DNA of 64,000 nucleotides, from positions 1 to 64,000 of the forward strand of contig NZ_CAKLCM010000002.1 of the NCBI RefSeq assembly GCF_921292975.1, given 5' to 3'. The position numbers and the translations under genes were made by a program. Within the stretch, counting starts at the first letter, position 1, and each line of letters opens with the position of its first letter. The notes below the pieces were generated by a model that saw only the letters and a program-made list of their open reading frames with translations, was not told the origin of the DNA and searched no databases. The DNA comes from Vibrio hippocampi (GTDB lineage Bacteria; Pseudomonadota; Gammaproteobacteria; Enterobacterales; Vibrionaceae). Below are positions 18,101 to 27,846 of this stretch, in pieces.

Positions 18101-20177
18101 CGTTTACTAACTGTTCTCTGGTTTGCTTCTCTACCTGTTTAAGATAGTCGTAAATAGCAACTTGTGAGCGAACTTTCTTGCGATTACCACGAGGAACATA
18201 CTGGTTACTCATCTCTTTATCAATCCAACGAGCCTTCACGGTATCGGTAAATTGAATCTCGATAATATCGATAATACGTTGCTTTAATCGTTCATCCCTA
18301 ACAGGTGCAGTCACTTCAATTCGATGGTCAATGTTTCTGGTCATCCAGTCAGCGGAAGAGATATACACCTGCGGGTCGCCATCATTGTGAGTAATAATAA
18401 CGCGAGGATGCTCTAAAAAGCGATCAACAATACTGATAATTTTGATGTTGTCGCTAACACCTTGAACCCCAGGTACCAGCGAACACATACCTCGTATGAT
18501 CATTCTGATCTGCACACCGGCGTTACTGGCGCCGTACAGTTTGTTGACCAGCCCTTTATCAACCAAGTTATTCACCTTGAGTGTTAACTGGGCTTTTTTA
18601 CCGGCTTTTGCGTTGGCAATCTCTGTATCGATAAGGCGATAGATCTGTTTTCTCGAATTACGAGGTGACACGATCAAGTGATTAAATTTCACTGGGCGGT
18701 ATGGGTTCTGGATATATTCAAACACCGAGCGCACTTCATTAGTAATATCTTGATCGGCAGTCAGTAACGAGAAGTCGGAATAGATACGCGCCGTTTTCTC
18801 ATGGAAGTTGCCGGTACCAACGTGCGCATAATAGCGAACTTGCCCTGCCTCTCTGCGGCTAATTAACAATAGCTTTGAGTGGATTTTAAGACCGGGAGCA
18901 CCAAAGACAACGTGAACGCCGTTTTCTGTTAATACTCTAGACCATTCAATATTGGCTTGTTCGTCAAAACGCGCTTGCAGTTCTACAACCACAGTGACCT
19001 GTTTGCCAATATGCACCGCATCGATAAGCGAGTTCATCAGACGAGAATCTTTAGCCACACGATAGATATTGATCTTAATGCTGATCACTTTGGGATCAAA
19101 GGAGGCTTGGCGAACCCATTCGGTAATATGATCGAAGGTGTGATAAGGGTAGTAAAGTAGGATATCTTTCGCTCGAATCGCATTAAACAGGTTATCGTAG
19201 CCATCAAAATCGGCGCAGCGGATCGGTGGCATCGGTTTATTTTCAAGATACTCACGACCCACATTGGGAAAGCCAATAAAGTCCTTAAAGTTTTGATAGC
19301 GTCCACCAGGAATTAAGCTGTCATAGTTTGAGATACCGAGCTTTTTACATAAAGTAGTGAGCATTTCCTCTGGCATATCTCGCTCGTAGACAAATCGCAC
19401 CGGCATGGCGGTTAAGCGTTGGCTTACACCTTCTGACATCTGTTCAAGTAGGCTGTGTTCGACCTCATGGCTCAAGTCATATTCAGCGTCACGAGTCATC
19501 TTCATCGCATAACCGGTAAGCTCATCGTAGTCGAAGAAACCGCGGAATATATCGTCGAGGCAATAACGGATGATGTTGTCGAGTAAGATAATGGTTTTAC
19601 GGCGCTTGCCTTTTTGTTCTGGCAGCATAACAAAGCGAGGTAGATGGTCGGTTGGAATTTCTAGCAGCGCGTAGTTGGATTCTGTTTCTTTCTTTAGGTC
19701 AGCAACGATATAGGCGTATTCGTCTTTGAGAAATTGCAATACGTCGATATCGTCATGCAACATAAAGGGAGTGATATGCGGAAGCACATGCTGTTTAAAA
19801 TACTTCTTAACCCACTTTTTTTGAGTGTCAGTCAGTTGAGATTCGTTGACCAGAAAAATACGACGACGCGCCATTTCCAGAATCAATTCATTATAGAGTT
19901 CATCGAATCGCAAATTCAGTTTATGCGCTTTACTTTGCATCTTGCTTAGAAGATGTTTTGAGTTATCATCCTTACCGCGTTCTTGGTTGATCAAAATGCG
20001 GCGCTTAACATCAGAAAAGCGGACTTTGTAAAACTCATCGAGGTTGTTTGAAAAAATACCTAAAAAACGTATACGCTCAATCAGCGGGACAGTTTTATCA
20101 GCAGCTTCTTGCAAGACACGTTCATTGAAGGATAACCAACTTAACTCTTTCTCTACATAAAGCTTTTCCGTACTCAT
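18072..20177 (-). CDS. ppk: Polyphosphate kinase Ppk1
   Basis: 701 aa. I chose the ATG at 20177 ([24 protein letters not shown]), preceded by a GAGG ribosome site; a TTG three codons upstream is also open. Domains in order: N-terminal helical, head, and two phospholipase-D-like catalytic domains. The autophosphorylated histidine is H433 in [12 protein letters not shown], matching H435 of the E. coli enzyme, and [18 protein letters not shown] follows. It transfers the gamma phosphate of ATP to polyphosphate, reversibly. The gene diverges from pstC across a 304-bp region with Pho-box-like sequences, so joint induction by phosphate starvation is plausible. Confidence 0.97.
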   Translation of the reverse strand: MSTEKLYVEKELSWLSFNERVLQEAADKTVPLIERIRFLGIFSNNLDEFYKVRFSDVKRRILINQERGKDDNSKHLLSKMQSKAHKLNLRFDELYNELILEMARRRIFLVNESQLTDTQKKWVKKYFKQHVLPHITPFMLHDDIDVLQFLKDEYAYIVADLKKETESNYALLEIPTDHLPRFVMLPEQKGKRRKTIILLDNIIRYCLDDIFRGFFDYDELTGYAMKMTRDAEYDLSHEVEHSLLEQMSEGVSQRLTAMPVRFVYERDMPEEMLTTLCKKLGISNYDSLIPGGRYQNFKDFIGFPNVGREYLENKPMPPIRCADFDGYDNLFNAIRAKDILLYYPYHTFDHITEWVRQASFDPKVISIKINIYRVAKDSRLMNSLIDAVHIGKQVTVVVELQARFDEQANIEWSRVLTENGVHVVFGAPGLKIHSKLLLISRREAGQVRYYAHVGTGNFHEKTARIYSDFSLLTADQDITNEVRSVFEYIQNPYRPVKFNHLIVSPRNSRKQIYRLIDTEIANAKAGKKAQLTLKVNNLVDKGLVNKLYGASNAGVQIRMIIRGMCSLVPGVQGVSDNIKIISIVDRFLEHPRVIITHNDGDPQVYISSADWMTRNIDHRIEVTAPVRDERLKQRIIDIIEIQFTDTVKARWIDKEMSNQYVPRGNRKKVRSQVAIYDYLKQVEKQTREQLVNDESNPNPRD

Positions 20178-20220
20178 AAACCTCAACCACCTAACAATTT
20201 AATAATTCTGCCTGACGAGC

Positions 20221-20240
20221 TTTGACCATAAGTATGACAA
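20221..20240 (-). promoter_or_regulatory. Possible Pho box upstream of ppk
   Basis: Read on the minus strand, TTGTCATACTTATGGTCAA resembles a pair of PhoB half sites, with the first half matching six of seven bases. The second half is one base out of register, and I see no clear -10 at the expected distance. It lies about 45 bp before the ppk start. Weak; kept because ppk is a Pho-regulon gene in other bacteria. Confidence 0.35.
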
Positions 20241-20336
20241 TAGCTTGATCGGCAAAGATAGTGAACGTTTGTGACGTTTTTATTTCAAAAGGATGGATAT
20301 GCAATAGAATTTATTAATTTCAGTATGTTATATGTG

Positions 20337-20370
20337 TTGTAATATAAATGTCATGGGAACGACATATTAT
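20337..20370 (+). promoter_or_regulatory. Pho box and -10 of the pstCAB-phoU operon
   Basis: TTGTAAT-ATAA-ATGTCAT at 20337-20354 has the 7-4-7 form of a PhoB site, and the second half matches six of seven bases. A -10 hexamer TATTAT (20365-20370) follows after exactly 10 bp, the same geometry as at phoB. The implied transcription start is near 20377, leaving a leader of about 100 nt before pstC. The rest of the 20178-20481 gap is AT-rich, with no gene. Confidence 0.7.
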
Positions 20371-20481
20371 ATAGCAACAAGTCCTGCAAGCTGATAGATA
20401 ACGTCAGCAAGCATATCTGTTTATACTCAAGTATGCTCCCATAATATTCCACCACAATCATACAGAGAAGCTAAGTAAGTT

Positions 20482-22686
20482 ATGGCAACCGCCAATTTTT
20501 CACTACAGACAAAAGACTACAAACGACTTGTGAAAGATCGTTTGGTGAGATGGATAGTGTCGTTTGGTGGAGTGAGTGTGCTTGCTAGTCTCATAGGCAT
20601 CTTTATCTATTTTGCCTTGGTGATCTTCCCCTTATTTGAGAATGCGGAAGTCAAGTGGCAACCTAGCGTACCGGTGACTGTTGCTCAGCCCGTGGCTTAC
20701 TCGACTTACGACCCTCGAAGTCGCATTGCTGTGTTGATTACCGATGCTGGCGAAGTGATACAAAAATCTTTAGTGACTCAAGCAGAGCAACGTTTTTACA
20801 TTGCCGATAACGTCGATAAGGTTCAAAAACTCGATAGCCACCAATTGTTGGTCGTGCAGGGTGGGCAGCTATCGGTAGTGAAAGTCGATTTTGTTTGGCA
20901 ACAAGACACTGAACAGTATCAATTAAGACTGGAGCCTCAAGGTTCCGTAAGTTGGGCGTTTGATGTACAAGACGACAAGTTTTCCGCCGCAGTATCCAAT
21001 CGAGTCCTTTCAGCGACGGTGATTGACCACGAGGGACGATTGCACCTCAAACAGATCAATCTTGACGAAGATAATCAACCGTCGTCAAAAGTAACCGACT
21101 ACCGCTTTAATCTTGAGTTGCCAAGTGATGAGGTTTCTCAGCTTTTAGTGACACCTGACGGTAAGCAGATTTTTGTTGCGACCAATAACCAATTATATGT
21201 GTTGGTTAAAAGCGAGCGCTCTTTGTTTCTGAGAGAAATCGTTGACCTGTCTCTGAAAGAAGTTGTTGGTCTAAAGCAGGTGAGTGATGCCAATGTGTTA
21301 GAGGTTAATCTCCTGTCTGGTGCGCATTCGCTGCTGGTGACTTATGATAACCAACAGGTATGGCAATGGTTTGATACCGTTACCAATCAACAGCGCCGCT
21401 TGACTCCGATCCGTCCGTTTAATTTCGAATCGCCAGTCCGTCAGGTATTGCCAGCGGATATGAGCAAGAGCTTCTTTGCTTTACTTGAAAACCAGCGTCT
21501 TGAGTATGTTTACACAACCAGTGAAAAACGTATTTTCAGCGAAGATATCAACACAGCGCAGCCAGCCGCGCTTGGAGTTTCAAGTGGCAATAACGCCCTA
21601 GTGGTGGTGGAGAATGGTCAGCTCAACGTACTTGATATTGATAATCCACACCCGGAGATTTCCTTAAGTTCGCTGTGGGAAAAAGTGTGGTATGAAAGCT
21701 ACCCAGAGCCAGACTTTGTCTGGCAAACCGCCTCTGCCTCCGATGATTTTGAGGCTAAATACAGCCTAGTCCCCATCACTTTTGGTACCATAAAAGCGGC
21801 TCTCTTTGCCATGTTGTTTGCCGTTCCTGTTGCGGTATTTGGAGCAATTTATACCGCCTATTTTATGTCTGCCAATATGCGTAAGGTGGTCAAGCCAACG
21901 ATTGAACTCATGGAAGCCCTACCGACCGTTATTATCGGTTTTTTAGCGGGAATTTGGTTCGCGCCTCTGGTCGAGAGTCACCTGCCTGCGATTGTTGCCT
22001 TGCTAGTGGCGCTCCCCGTGGTTTCTTTAGCGGTTGGTGTCGTTTGGTATGTGATACCTGATAGATATAGCGCCAAGTTTCCAAGCGGTTTTCATCCCTT
22101 TATCTTAATACCGGTGATTGTGCTGACAATGGCGGTTGCGATCAGTTTTTCTCCTGAGATGGAGGCGCTGTTCTTTGCTGGTGATGCACGAGCATTTTTA
22201 GCAGAGCGTGGCATTGACTTTGACCAACGCAATGCACTCGTGGTTGGATTTGCGATGGGCTTTGCGGTCATTCCTACCATCTTTACTATCGCAGAAGATG
22301 CCATCTTTTCAGTCCCTAAACATTTATCCGATGGCTCTCTAGCCCTTGGAGCAACCCAGTGGCAAACCTTAACTCATGTGGTATTGCTTACCGCCAGTCC
22401 GGGGATATTCTCGGCAGTAATGATGGGATTAGGTCGTGCGGTGGGTGAAACCATGATCGTATTGATGGCGACAGGCAACACGCCAATTCTCGATTGGAAC
22501 GTATTTGAGGGCATGAGAACTCTATCCGCAACCATGGCGGTGGAACTGCCTGAGTCTGAAGTCAACAGTACCCATTATCGATTACTGTTCTTAGTTGCGT
22601 TGATCCTGTTTAGCTTTACGTTTGTGGTTAACTCATTAGCGGAATGGGTAAGGCAAAGGCTACGGGAGAAGTACAGTGCGCTGTAG
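20482..22686 (+). CDS. pstC: Phosphate ABC transporter permease PstC, enlarged form
   Basis: 734 aa, more than twice the length of E. coli PstC (about 320). One membrane segment lies near 22-46. A large extracytoplasmic region follows (about 50-425), rich in short beta-type repeats such as LLVTPDGKQIFVATNNQLYV that suggest a propeller-like domain. The permease domain runs from about 434 (GTIKAALFAMLFAVPVAVFG), with the EAA-type loop GALSLGATQ-like segment [19 protein letters not shown]. Enlarged PstC proteins of this kind occur in Vibrio and other marine gammaproteobacteria. It pairs with PstA to form the membrane channel for phosphate. First gene of the operon. Confidence 0.9.
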   Translation: MATANFSLQTKDYKRLVKDRLVRWIVSFGGVSVLASLIGIFIYFALVIFPLFENAEVKWQPSVPVTVAQPVAYSTYDPRSRIAVLITDAGEVIQKSLVTQAEQRFYIADNVDKVQKLDSHQLLVVQGGQLSVVKVDFVWQQDTEQYQLRLEPQGSVSWAFDVQDDKFSAAVSNRVLSATVIDHEGRLHLKQINLDEDNQPSSKVTDYRFNLELPSDEVSQLLVTPDGKQIFVATNNQLYVLVKSERSLFLREIVDLSLKEVVGLKQVSDANVLEVNLLSGAHSLLVTYDNQQVWQWFDTVTNQQRRLTPIRPFNFESPVRQVLPADMSKSFFALLENQRLEYVYTTSEKRIFSEDINTAQPAALGVSSGNNALVVVENGQLNVLDIDNPHPEISLSSLWEKVWYESYPEPDFVWQTASASDDFEAKYSLVPITFGTIKAALFAMLFAVPVAVFGAIYTAYFMSANMRKVVKPTIELMEALPTVIIGFLAGIWFAPLVESHLPAIVALLVALPVVSLAVGVVWYVIPDRYSAKFPSGFHPFILIPVIVLTMAVAISFSPEMEALFFAGDARAFLAERGIDFDQRNALVVGFAMGFAVIPTIFTIAEDAIFSVPKHLSDGSLALGATQWQTLTHVVLLTASPGIFSAVMMGLGRAVGETMIVLMATGNTPILDWNVFEGMRTLSATMAVELPESEVNSTHYRLLFLVALILFSFTFVVNSLAEWVRQRLREKYSAL

Positions 22687-22733
22687 GTATAGCTTTGGTA
22701 GAGATAGCAATGGTAGAAATAGGAAGCTAATTC

Positions 22734-24383
22734 ATGCTTAGATGGTTTAAGTCTGGCGCTCCTTGGATTTGGTTGACCGGAGGTGCGGTGAGTATCAGTT
22801 TGATCTCCGTACTGGGTTTGCTATTGCTGATCGGCTGGCGAGGTTTGATCTATTTTTGGCCTGCACCTATCTATCAATGGCAATCAGAGAGTGGCGAAAC
22901 GTTAGTTGGTCAAATCTACGATACTAACTGGGTCTCCGTGCATCAGTTATCAGATGCAGAGTACACGCTGCCAAAAGAAATTTTAGAGCAGGGTAGAGTC
23001 AAGCGCTACAGCATTAAGATTGCCAACCGGGATCTCTACGGGCTAGATTTTGTTTCTCTGTTGGAAACCGAGTTAGGTCATCATGTCTCAACACCCGAAG
23101 ATCTTGCTGTTATTGAACGTACTCGTGGTGGTGACTTCTTCGGTAAGATCGTCGCGTTTCACACCACTCAAGGTGCGGTTACAGAAGATATCTCAGCAAC
23201 GTTACGTTTAGAGCTCGAGAAAGTGGCAGCGATTCGAATTCAGATCACAGAGTTGATCGATCGAAAAATTAAGCAGCTCACTCAGCAGTACGAACAAATT
23301 CGCCTTAAAAAGCGCAGCGAGCGCCTCAATGGTACGCTCACTCCAGAGGCATTGGCGCTGTATACCCAGCAGCAGCAAATTATCGAAGAGCAATTGACTC
23401 AGAGCGAAGTTGAACTGGATGGTTTACGTCTGTTGCTGACCAGCCAATATTTGGTGGTGGAAGATATGCAAGGGCAGCAGGAGATACTCAGTCTTAATCG
23501 AGTTTTGGATTTCTGGTATCCCAATCAGATGACGTTTTTGCAGAAAGTGGCTCATTGGTCAGGACAAGGCTTGAAGTTTTTAACCGAAAGCCCAAGAGAG
23601 TCGAACTCAGAGGGTGGGGTGTTTCCGGCGATCTTTGGTACGGTGCTATTGGTGCTGATTATGTCTATTGTGGTGATGCCGCTTGGTGTATTGGTCGCGG
23701 TGTACTTGCATGAGTATGCAGAGAACAATTTACTGACTCGTATGATTCGGGTCGGTGTTATTAACCTAGCGGGTGTACCGTCGATTGTTTACGGTGTGTT
23801 TGGATTAGGCTTTTTTGTCTATACCATTGGCGGCAGCCTTGACGCCTTGCTCTATGCAGAACGTTTACCAGCCCCGACATTTGGAACACCAGGCTTGCTT
23901 TGGTCATCATTGACACTGGCTCTTTTGACCTTACCCGTCGTGATTGTAGCGACGGAAGAGGGATTAAATCGTATTCCATCATCGGCGAGACACGGTTCAT
24001 TAGCGTTGGGGGCAACACAGTTTGAAACCTTATGGCGCATTGTGTTGCCCATGGCGAGTCCGGCGATTATCACTGGCTTGATCCTCGCGGTAGCTCGAGC
24101 GGCGGGGGAAGTGGCGCCTTTGATGTTGGTTGGGGTGGTTAAGCTGGCTTCAAGCCTACCCATCGACAGCCAGTTTCCGTTTTTACATTTGGAAAGAAAG
24201 TTTATGCACCTAGGGTTTCATATCTATGATCTCGGGTTCCAAACGGCCAACATTGAAGCAGCAAGACCGCTGGTGTACGCCACATCATTTTTATTGGTTA
24301 CCGTCGTGATTGGTCTTAACTTAACCGCGATTGGAATTCGTAATAACCTGCGGGAAAAATACCGTTTACTGGGACAAGATTAA
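22734..24383 (+). CDS. pstA: Phosphate ABC transporter permease PstA, enlarged form
   Basis: 549 aa, against about 300 in E. coli. One membrane segment (about 12-38) is followed by an N-terminal extracytoplasmic domain. A probable coiled coil spans about 160-235, with many Glu, Gln, Leu and Lys ([19 protein letters not shown]). The permease domain begins near 297 ([20 protein letters not shown]), with five or six membrane segments and the coupling segment [20 protein letters not shown]. It lies 47 nt after pstC and 2 nt before pstB. The N-terminal extension matches in style the one on PstC, so the two may form a joint periplasmic structure. Confidence 0.92.
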   Translation: MLRWFKSGAPWIWLTGGAVSISLISVLGLLLLIGWRGLIYFWPAPIYQWQSESGETLVGQIYDTNWVSVHQLSDAEYTLPKEILEQGRVKRYSIKIANRDLYGLDFVSLLETELGHHVSTPEDLAVIERTRGGDFFGKIVAFHTTQGAVTEDISATLRLELEKVAAIRIQITELIDRKIKQLTQQYEQIRLKKRSERLNGTLTPEALALYTQQQQIIEEQLTQSEVELDGLRLLLTSQYLVVEDMQGQQEILSLNRVLDFWYPNQMTFLQKVAHWSGQGLKFLTESPRESNSEGGVFPAIFGTVLLVLIMSIVVMPLGVLVAVYLHEYAENNLLTRMIRVGVINLAGVPSIVYGVFGLGFFVYTIGGSLDALLYAERLPAPTFGTPGLLWSSLTLALLTLPVVIVATEEGLNRIPSSARHGSLALGATQFETLWRIVLPMASPAIITGLILAVARAAGEVAPLMLVGVVKLASSLPIDSQFPFLHLERKFMHLGFHIYDLGFQTANIEAARPLVYATSFLLVTVVIGLNLTAIGIRNNLREKYRLLGQD

Positions 24384-24385
24384 CT

Positions 24386-25204
24386 ATGTTTTCTATCAAT
24401 CAAACATTGGGCTACCCGACGCCACTGGATGTCAACAATTTGAATGATGAGCAAACTGCGATTGTGATAGAAGATCTCAAGTTGTTTTATCAAGATAAAC
24501 AAGCGCTTTTCGATGTTTCTATGAGGATCCCGAAAGGACAAGTGACTGCGTTTATCGGTCCATCCGGTTGTGGTAAATCGACCTTGCTTCGTTGCATTAA
24601 TCGCATGAATGATCTGGTTGAGGGTTGCCGCGTGGAAGGCAAAGTTAAGCTACACGGTGGCAATATCTATCATCCAAAAGTCGACGTGGCGACACTGCGT
24701 CGTCGCGTGGGGATGGTTTTTCAGCGTCCAAACCCGTTCCCTAAATCCATCTATGAAAATGTAGTTTACGGCTTACGATTGCAAGGGATTAAGAACAGTC
24801 GTCATCTTGATGATGCGGTAGAGCGCTCATTGCGCGCGGCGGCATTGTGGGATGAGGTGAAAGATCGCCTGCATGAGAATGCCTTTGGATTGTCTGGTGG
24901 TCAGCAACAGCGTCTGGTTATCGCTCGCGCCATTGCTATTGAGCCAGAAGTTCTGTTGCTTGATGAACCAACCTCGGCATTAGATCCGATATCGACATTA
25001 ACCATAGAAGAACTGATTAACGAGCTGAAGAACAAATACACGGTCGTCATTGTCACCCATAACATGCAGCAAGCTGCTCGGGTAAGTGATCACACTGCCT
25101 TTATTCATTTAGGAAAACTGGTAGAGTACTCGGATACAGATTCAATCTTCACTTCTCCTACTCAGAAGCAGACAGAAGACTACATCACAGGTCGTTACGG
25201 TTAA
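24386..25204 (+). CDS. pstB: Phosphate ABC transporter ATPase PstB
   Basis: 272 aa ABC ATPase. Walker A is [20 protein letters not shown], the Q loop lies in [19 protein letters not shown], the signature is [14 protein letters not shown], Walker B is [14 protein letters not shown], and the switch histidine is in [12 protein letters not shown]. The PNPFPKS segment is typical of PstB. It drives phosphate import with PstC and PstA, and in E. coli also takes part in signalling to PhoR. About 18 residues longer at the N terminus than E. coli PstB. Confidence 0.97.
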   Translation: MFSINQTLGYPTPLDVNNLNDEQTAIVIEDLKLFYQDKQALFDVSMRIPKGQVTAFIGPSGCGKSTLLRCINRMNDLVEGCRVEGKVKLHGGNIYHPKVDVATLRRRVGMVFQRPNPFPKSIYENVVYGLRLQGIKNSRHLDDAVERSLRAAALWDEVKDRLHENAFGLSGGQQQRLVIARAIAIEPEVLLLDEPTSALDPISTLTIEELINELKNKYTVVIVTHNMQQAARVSDHTAFIHLGKLVEYSDTDSIFTSPTQKQTEDYITGRYG

Positions 25205-25217
25205 GGAATAGAAACAG

Positions 25218-25913
25218 ATGCACCTCGGTCGCCATATTTCAGGTCAATTTAATGCGGAATTAGAGTCTATCCGTACTCATGTATTAACGATGGGGGGCTT
25301 GGTTGAGCAGCAATTATCGTTTGCGATGCAGGCGCTGCATAAAGATGATCTTGAGTTAGCCAAGAAAGTGGTACGCGACGATCATAAAGTCAATGCGATG
25401 GAAGTGTCGATTGATGAGGCTTGCACCCGAATTATTGCCAAAAGACAGCCAACAGCAAAAGATCTCCGTCTGGTTATGGCGATCATTAAAACCATTACCG
25501 ATCTTGAACGCATTGGTGATGTTGCAACACGCATTGCTTATATTGCAATTGAGCAGCAATCTGCGATGGGACAAAAGTACAATGTCTCTTTGGAATCTCT
25601 CAGCCGCTTAGCGATTACCATGCTGCATCAAGTACTCGACGTTTTTGCTCGTATGGATGTTGAATCGGTGGCGGATGTTTATCAGTTAGACAATAAACTG
25701 GACGCCGAATACGCCTCGGTTATCTCGCAACTCACCACCTATATGATGGACGAGCCAAACGATATCCCCAGCATTTTGCAAGTTATGTGGTCGGCTAAAG
25801 CGATTGAACGCGTCGGCGATCGCTGCCAAAACATTTGTGAATACATCATCTACTTTGTAAAGGGTAAAGACGTACGTCACCTAGACGAGAAGCAGATCTA
25901 CGATATCTTGTAA
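25218..25913 (+). CDS. phoU: Phosphate signalling protein PhoU
   Basis: 231 aa, all-helical, made of two PhoU repeats (about 15-105 and 120-210). The metal-binding-type segments [14 protein letters not shown] and [14 protein letters not shown] are present. It links the Pst transporter to PhoR and prevents the regulon from being activated when phosphate is plentiful. Last gene of pstCAB-phoU. Its stop is followed by a short hairpin (CTTAGGT...ACCTAG) that runs into the heptamer repeat. Confidence 0.97.
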   Translation: MHLGRHISGQFNAELESIRTHVLTMGGLVEQQLSFAMQALHKDDLELAKKVVRDDHKVNAMEVSIDEACTRIIAKRQPTAKDLRLVMAIIKTITDLERIGDVATRIAYIAIEQQSAMGQKYNVSLESLSRLAITMLHQVLDVFARMDVESVADVYQLDNKLDAEYASVISQLTTYMMDEPNDIPSILQVMWSAKAIERVGDRCQNICEYIIYFVKGKDVRHLDEKQIYDIL

Positions 25914-25945
25914 CTTGCTACTTCTTTGCGCTTAGGTCTATTTTT

Positions 25946-26036
25946 ACCTAGCACCTAGCACCTAGCACCTAGCACCTAGCACCTAGCACCTAGCACCTAG
26001 CACCTAGCACCTAGCACCTAGCACCTAGCACCTAGT
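25946..26036. repeat. Heptamer tandem repeat (ACCTAGC, 13 units)
   Basis: Twelve perfect copies of the 7-bp unit ACCTAGC (25946-26029) are followed by a thirteenth with one change (ACCTAGT, 26030-26036). It fills most of the gap between the convergent phoU and cutC genes. The unit length is not a multiple of three and the stretch is non-coding. The left edge, TTAGGTCTATTTTTACCTAG, forms a small hairpin from which the repeat unit could have arisen. Copy number is likely to vary between strains, as such arrays do. Confidence 0.97.
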
Positions 26037-26048
26037 ACCACCTATTCC

Positions 26049-26810
26049 CTAATGCTGTTGTCGCTGCAGTACCCGCACAACCGCCTTAACTTTCTCTTTA
26101 CTCGTAATGGGAATAGCAAAGTCATCGATTTGTTCATTGCCCATTTTGGCTTGTGGTGAAACAAACTGCATCTTGCTTGGGCGAGTGCTTTTTCCTGATA
26201 AATGAACCTCATTGATACCGGTATTTTTTACTATATGCGCAACATTGTCTTCATTGACACCCGCGCCAGCCATAATCTCAATGCGTCCCTGAGCTTGCTG
26301 GTGTAGCTGATGTATTTTGTTGCAGCCTTGCATCGCATCTGTGGCTAAACCAGAGGTGAGCAAGCGTTCACACCCAAGAGCGATGATATCTTCAAGCGCC
26401 TGATGGGCATCGCGGCACTGATCAAAAGCGCGGTGAAAAGTGATCCCCAATCCGAGTTGTTTCGCGACTCGAGTCAATCGCATGCTATGAGGCATATCGA
26501 TATTACCGTCCTTGTTAAGCAAACCCAATACGATGCCACTTGCACCAGCTTCAGCGGCGCATTTAATGTCTTGCTCCATCATCGCGACTTCTTCATCACT
26601 GTATAAGAAGTCGCCTTGTCGCGGTCGAATCATGGCATAAATGGGAATGGTCGAAAGCTGGGCAGCTAATTGGATGAAGCCCATGCTGGGCGTCAATCCG
26701 CCAAGCGCAAGAGAAGAACATAACTCGATGCGGGTTGCGCCTCCTTGTACGGCAGAGTTGAGAGACTCGATGTTATCGATACAGACTTCGATTTGGTAGT
26801 GTGTCGTCAT
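26049..26810 (-). CDS. cutC: CutC family protein
   Basis: 253 aa TIM-barrel protein of the CutC family, with EVCIDNIESLNSAVQGGATRIELC at the N terminus, then IYAMIRPRQGDF and ITFHRAFDQ. The E. coli protein was named for copper homeostasis, but that role is disputed and the biochemical activity is unknown. Monocistronic and convergent with phoU across the heptamer repeat. Confidence 0.93.
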   Translation of the reverse strand: MTTHYQIEVCIDNIESLNSAVQGGATRIELCSSLALGGLTPSMGFIQLAAQLSTIPIYAMIRPRQGDFLYSDEEVAMMEQDIKCAAEAGASGIVLGLLNKDGNIDMPHSMRLTRVAKQLGLGITFHRAFDQCRDAHQALEDIIALGCERLLTSGLATDAMQGCNKIHQLHQQAQGRIEIMAGAGVNEDNVAHIVKNTGINEVHLSGKSTRPSKMQFVSPQAKMGNEQIDDFAIPITSKEKVKAVVRVLQRQQH

Positions 26811-26913
26811 AGGGTTTAGGCTCTAGTTATTATTCTATCTCACTATTTTCGAATAAATGACTCATAGGGTACAGAGATATTCTGGTGAGCGTTTTTTATC
26901 GTTTTGATAATGA

Positions 26914-26948
26914 AAAAGCCCGAGTCTTTAAAGGACTCGGGCTTTTAA
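26914..26948 (-). terminator. Terminator of the peroxiredoxin gene
   Basis: 13-bp stem AAAAGCCCGAGTC / GACTCGGGCTTTT with a short loop. The flanking A-run gives a U tract on the minus strand. It lies about 100 bp past the stop of the peroxiredoxin gene and before cutC on the same strand. Confidence 0.85.
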
Positions 26949-27048
26949 ATTTGGCTAACTCATTTCTCTTTCAACGATTGGAGTGCGTTTTCGCTTTATT
27001 TTGTCCCAACCATCCAACCCTGCTTGAGCTTCAGGGTGAAAGTGTGAG

Positions 27049-27657
27049 TTATTTAGAAAGGTCTTCAGCGTGCTCTGATAGGAACGCAGCAACACCGTTT
27101 GGTGACGCGTCCATACCTGCTTTACCTTCTTCCCATTGTGCTGGGCATACTTCACCGTTTGTTTGGTGGAAGTTAAGTGCGTCAACCATACGAAGCATTT
27201 CGTCGATGTTACGACCTAGTGGTAGGTCGTTAACAACTTGGTGACGAACCATGCCTTCTTCGTCAATTAGGAAAGAACCACGGAAAGCAACGCCTGCTTC
27301 TGGATGCTCAACATCGTAAGCTTTACAGATTTCGTGCTTAACATCAGCAATCAATGGATATTTAACTTGACCAATACCGCCGTCATCAACAGCAGTGTTA
27401 CGCCATGCGTTGTGAGAGAATTGAGAGTCGATAGACACACCAATCACTTCAACACCTTTAGCTTGGAAATCTTCAAAACGGTTATCAAAAGCGATCAGCT
27501 CTGATGGACAAACGAAAGTGAAGTCTAGTGGGTAGAAGAATACAACGGCTTTCTTGCCTTTTGTATACTCAGCGAAGTTGAAGCTATCAACAATTTCACC
27601 ATTACCAAGAACTGCAGCGGCAGTAAAATCTGGGGCTGGGCGACCAACTAGTACCAT
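27049..27657 (-). CDS. prx2: Typical 2-Cys peroxiredoxin (Prx2/AhpC type)
   Basis: 202 aa. I chose the ATG at 27657 (MVLVGRPAPDFTAAAV) because TAGGAG precedes it; the longer open frame has no ribosome site. The peroxidatic cysteine lies in FYPLDFTFVCPSE and the resolving cysteine in GEVCPAQW near residue 170. It reduces hydrogen peroxide and organic peroxides in the cytoplasm. It is divergent from an oxyR-type gene with residues diagnostic of Vibrio OxyR2, and in V. vulnificus OxyR2 controls the adjacent prx2. The intergenic region has CTAT (27725) and ATAG (27744) half-site-like words, but I cannot define an OxyR site with certainty. Confidence 0.92.
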   Translation of the reverse strand: MVLVGRPAPDFTAAAVLGNGEIVDSFNFAEYTKGKKAVVFFYPLDFTFVCPSELIAFDNRFEDFQAKGVEVIGVSIDSQFSHNAWRNTAVDDGGIGQVKYPLIADVKHEICKAYDVEHPEAGVAFRGSFLIDEEGMVRHQVVNDLPLGRNIDEMLRMVDALNFHQTNGEVCPAQWEEGKAGMDASPNGVAAFLSEHAEDLSK

Positions 27658-27846
27658 TTTTTTGCTCCTAAATTTTGAGAGTGTTTCAAACCTGATGGTT
27701 TGTTCCATGTTCATGCACGACAAACTATATTACACAGCTTAGTATAGAAAAAAGCGAAATTAATAGATTAATTTAATCGAAAAAAACGATAAACTTGTTG
27801 GCCTCTTTATTGAGTTTTTTCCTTTTAAGTCTGATAGGTAGTATCG

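Noticed and set aside
25946..26036. Heptamer array as a CRISPR
   Set aside because: The units are 7 bp with no spacers and no cas genes nearby; it is a simple tandem repeat.
27658..27723. N-terminal extension of the peroxiredoxin frame
   Set aside because: The internal ATG has the ribosome site TAGGAG and aligns with other peroxiredoxins; the extension is leader sequence.
27725..27747. OxyR operator between prx2 and oxyR2
   Set aside because: Only isolated CTAT and ATAG words with 15-nt spacing were found, not the four-part ATAG-N7-CTAT pattern, so no site is claimed.
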